Origin: JAKAAZ01 sp963817855
Lineage (GTDB): Bacteria; Acidobacteriota; Terriglobia; Terriglobales; Acidobacteriaceae
NCBI GenBank assembly: GCA_963817855.1
Contig: CAWFQA010000004.1
Location: forward strand, 1-64,000
Direction: 5' to 3'
DNA length: 64,000 bases
A program made the translations under genes and the position numbers. A model generated the notes under the pieces. The model did no database searches. It saw only the letters and a program-made list of their open reading frames with translations, and had not been told where the DNA came from. Each line of letters begins with the position of its first letter. Positions within the stretch are counted from its first letter, which is position 1. Below, piece by piece: positions 63,301 through 64,000 of the stretch.

Positions 63301-64000
63301 GCCTCGGTGATGAACAAGGAGGTTCAATCTTCGGGTCAGGTGAAATTTGTGGTGAACGCGCGCGGCACCGCGCAAAAGCCGAATTTGCGGGGGCGCGCTG
63401 AGTTGAGTCACATCAACATGCACATGACGAACGTCACCAATGGCTTGACGGATATGAACGGCACCATGGTGTTCGATCAGGACCGGCTGGTAGTGCAGCA
63501 GTTGAAAGGCTCGTCAGGCGGCGGCGATCTGGAAGTGAAGGGATTTGTCGGCTATCACAATGGAATCTTTCTCGATCTGACGGCGAGCACAAAGCAGGTG
63601 CGCATCCGCTATCCCAAGGGCGTCTCAAGTTCGGTTAACGCAAAATTGCGGGTGCTGGGTAATCTCGACAGCCTGCTGGTGAGCGGCAATGTTGAGCTGA
63701 TGCGTTTCGGAATCGACAGCAATGTTGACCTGACGTCGCTGGCGACCGGGGGCGGCGGAGTAGCGACGCCGATCGATCCAACCTCGCCGATGAACCGCGT
63801 GCATCTCGACATTCACGTCACCTCTGCGCCCGAGCTGGGATTTCAGAATTCCTTCGCCTCGCTGGCGGGCGATGTGAACTTGAGGATTCAGGGCACATTG
63901 GAAAATCCCTCCGCGCTGGGGAGGATCGACATCACGGAGGGTTCGGCATCTTTCGCCGGGACAAAATACAGCTTGCAGCAGGGCGATATTATCTTTGCCA
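60334..64000 (+). CDS. TamB/AsmA-like translocation and assembly protein, partial at right edge
   Basis: Open from ATG 60334 to the window edge in one frame, at least 1222 codons. One transmembrane anchor near the N-terminus (VATTVAAAVLLVCVLTALLA, about 17-36), then an AsmA-like segment ATGGRVEMGSFRWSVRHFTI and repeated amphipathic beta strands, typical of the long lipid-conducting TamB/AsmA family. The last visible residues, GTKYSLQQGDIIFA, belong to the conserved C-terminal TamB domain, so little is missing. The ATG overlaps the previous stop (ATGA). Function with the Omp85: insertion of outer-membrane proteins or lipid transport. Confidence 0.9.
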   Translation, partial: MTEGASATKRASRWRWVATTVAAAVLLVCVLTALLAWYASTPAFTAHVHQEVIDVLERATGGRVEMGSFRWSVRHFTIDVEDLTIHGKEGPGEIPYFHVKHLMLDASLLTFLTPRIRLTNLTAVSPTFHLIVLPNGTTNQPQPRVSSSEPLPQTLLSMAIEQTRIEDGMVWVNDRKVPFELAAGPMHLIMRYMPQQSAYRASVDTRNITFRLKNSTETHSRLQATLELARDSIKVDSLNLQTGNSRLMATGEIRDFAAPIWKTNVWGSVDAREIGAMTGEDELRNGKAQLSFEAHGAAGGRFRVSGHVDLRSGDWEAPWLRLRNVDLYTNVTVDDDQCSLTDFSSVLEDGGKISGSMVLRHCVGPSAPVVLPGAKSGAVPAARGHVRLSPRELLERLHKKFEKKPVQPAEKKYQPMQASIDVQVSDVTLPLILKATAPKAEWNIGFTTAASGKVTVRWTGDGSGLDVHGDLMLSVPRHTLGLVPVSGPAHADYLGDHRHLVIQDANLHTPATQVHGAGTLDLLEKDLHSALRLDVVGRDLSEFDQLLTITDLRATPPGSPHALPLHLLDTVKFHGEVHGSFFALQAVGHLDSGPFEMVVTRSKPENPGAMGPPPQLLRWDQFHGDLSYGPARLILRNAQLVRGDTLIRAGLDLSPDHTAPDTYTYDKHTQVTATMQSTHVSLADLQSVAGTSYPISGNLEAHAHLAGTADDLEGSGQLLVTHAVAFGQPITTADMVLSAQGHFLQATHIRLAAAGGVAIGDIQYDDQSGALQGEMTGHGFALSKIALLEKSRLHAGGTVDLLAHVEGTPGNPLASGEMDIQNLTLNGQPMGRLHAAANVQHGTLSLTSRAELFKTRMDLGGKIQLSGDYPAQMQLTFADFNIGPVLRVANSSNLNAQSSLVGKITLSGPLGEPSKIQADADVSTLNATVGGVPMHSQGRLRASLRNGKLELQQVHVQGTNVDFVAGGTVDLLHGYALRLNSEGTIDAALASVMNKEVQSSGQVKFVVNARGTAQKPNLRGRAELSHINMHMTNVTNGLTDMNGTMVFDQDRLVVQQLKGSSGGGDLEVKGFVGYHNGIFLDLTASTKQVRIRYPKGVSSSVNAKLRVLGNLDSLLVSGNVELMRFGIDSNVDLTSLATGGGGVATPIDPTSPMNRVHLDIHVTSAPELGFQNSFASLAGDVNLRIQGTLENPSALGRIDITEGSASFAGTKYSLQQGDIIFA

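Overview
The window looks like a chromosomal segment of an Acidobacteriota bacterium, probably of the Acidobacteriaceae/Terriglobia type. This is inferred, not proven. The support is a very large Oar-like TonB receptor with an N-terminal carboxypeptidase-regulatory-like domain, a zinc-ribbon XRE regulator beside uppS-cdsA-dxr-rseP, GC-rich codon use, a two-gene methylmalonyl-CoA mutase and an Omp85/SurA-like/TamB cluster. I see no rRNA, tRNA, CRISPR array, insertion sequence or integrase.

Layout. 1-3.2 kb: three genes (AlaX-type tRNA editing protein, Cof-type HAD phosphatase, lytic transglycosylase), each broken by small indels, plus a possible fourth small one. 3.2-5.4 kb: LPG-synthase-like flippase and FTR1 iron permease. 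5.5-10.8 kb, minus strand: the isoprenoid/envelope operon uppS-cdsA-dxr-rseP below an XRE regulator. 11-13.8 kb: HD-domain hydrolase, aquaporin, Tat-exported beta-carbonic anhydrase and a small membrane protein. 13.9-22.2 kb, plus strand: acyl-CoA carboxylase beta subunit, HMG-CoA lyase, MarR regulator, two ClC channels, enoyl-CoA hydratase and thioesterase, suggesting branched-chain acyl-CoA breakdown. 22.2-25.7 kb, minus: an HxlR regulator coupled by ATGA overlaps to an Asp-box propeller protein and a ubiquitin-like MoaD/ThiS protein, followed by VOC, DoxX and VOC genes, with two palindromes upstream of hxlR. 25.8-28.1 kb: the two-subunit methylmalonyl-CoA mutase.

28.3-32.1 kb: SDR, DinB, frataxin-like CyaY, zinc-dependent phospholipase C-like and DoxX genes. 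32.1-40.6 kb, minus: a polysaccharide-use locus of GH16, the TonB receptor, a glycosidase with a discoidin domain and a GH18 chitinase. The promoters of the receptor and the discoidin glycosidase share the element TATTnAAACGATT. 40.8-45.1 kb: K+ channel, DUF481-type protein, carboxymuconolactone decarboxylase-like protein and an exported START-like protein. 45.2-49.7 kb, minus: SSB, then a respiratory assembly operon ctaB - ABC ATPase - ABC permease - DUF420 - small membrane protein. 50-54 kb, minus: AI-2E-type permease, shikimate kinase, ECF sigma/anti-sigma pair and an E1-like ThiF/MoeB enzyme. 54.1-56 kb: an FG-GAP/VCBS secreted protein. 56.3-64 kb, plus: an outer-membrane biogenesis cluster of a seven-POTRA Omp85, a SurA-like chaperone without PPIase domain, and a TamB protein running off the right edge.

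The main non-gene signals are a dispersed inverted repeat (GTCATTCTGAG...CTCAGAATGAC) at 5.4, 8.1 and 49.9 kb, several operator-like palindromes and a few terminator hairpins. Nothing here is clearly a wholly new system. The best leads are the HxlR/propeller/ubiquitin-like operon and the shared operator of the polysaccharide locus.
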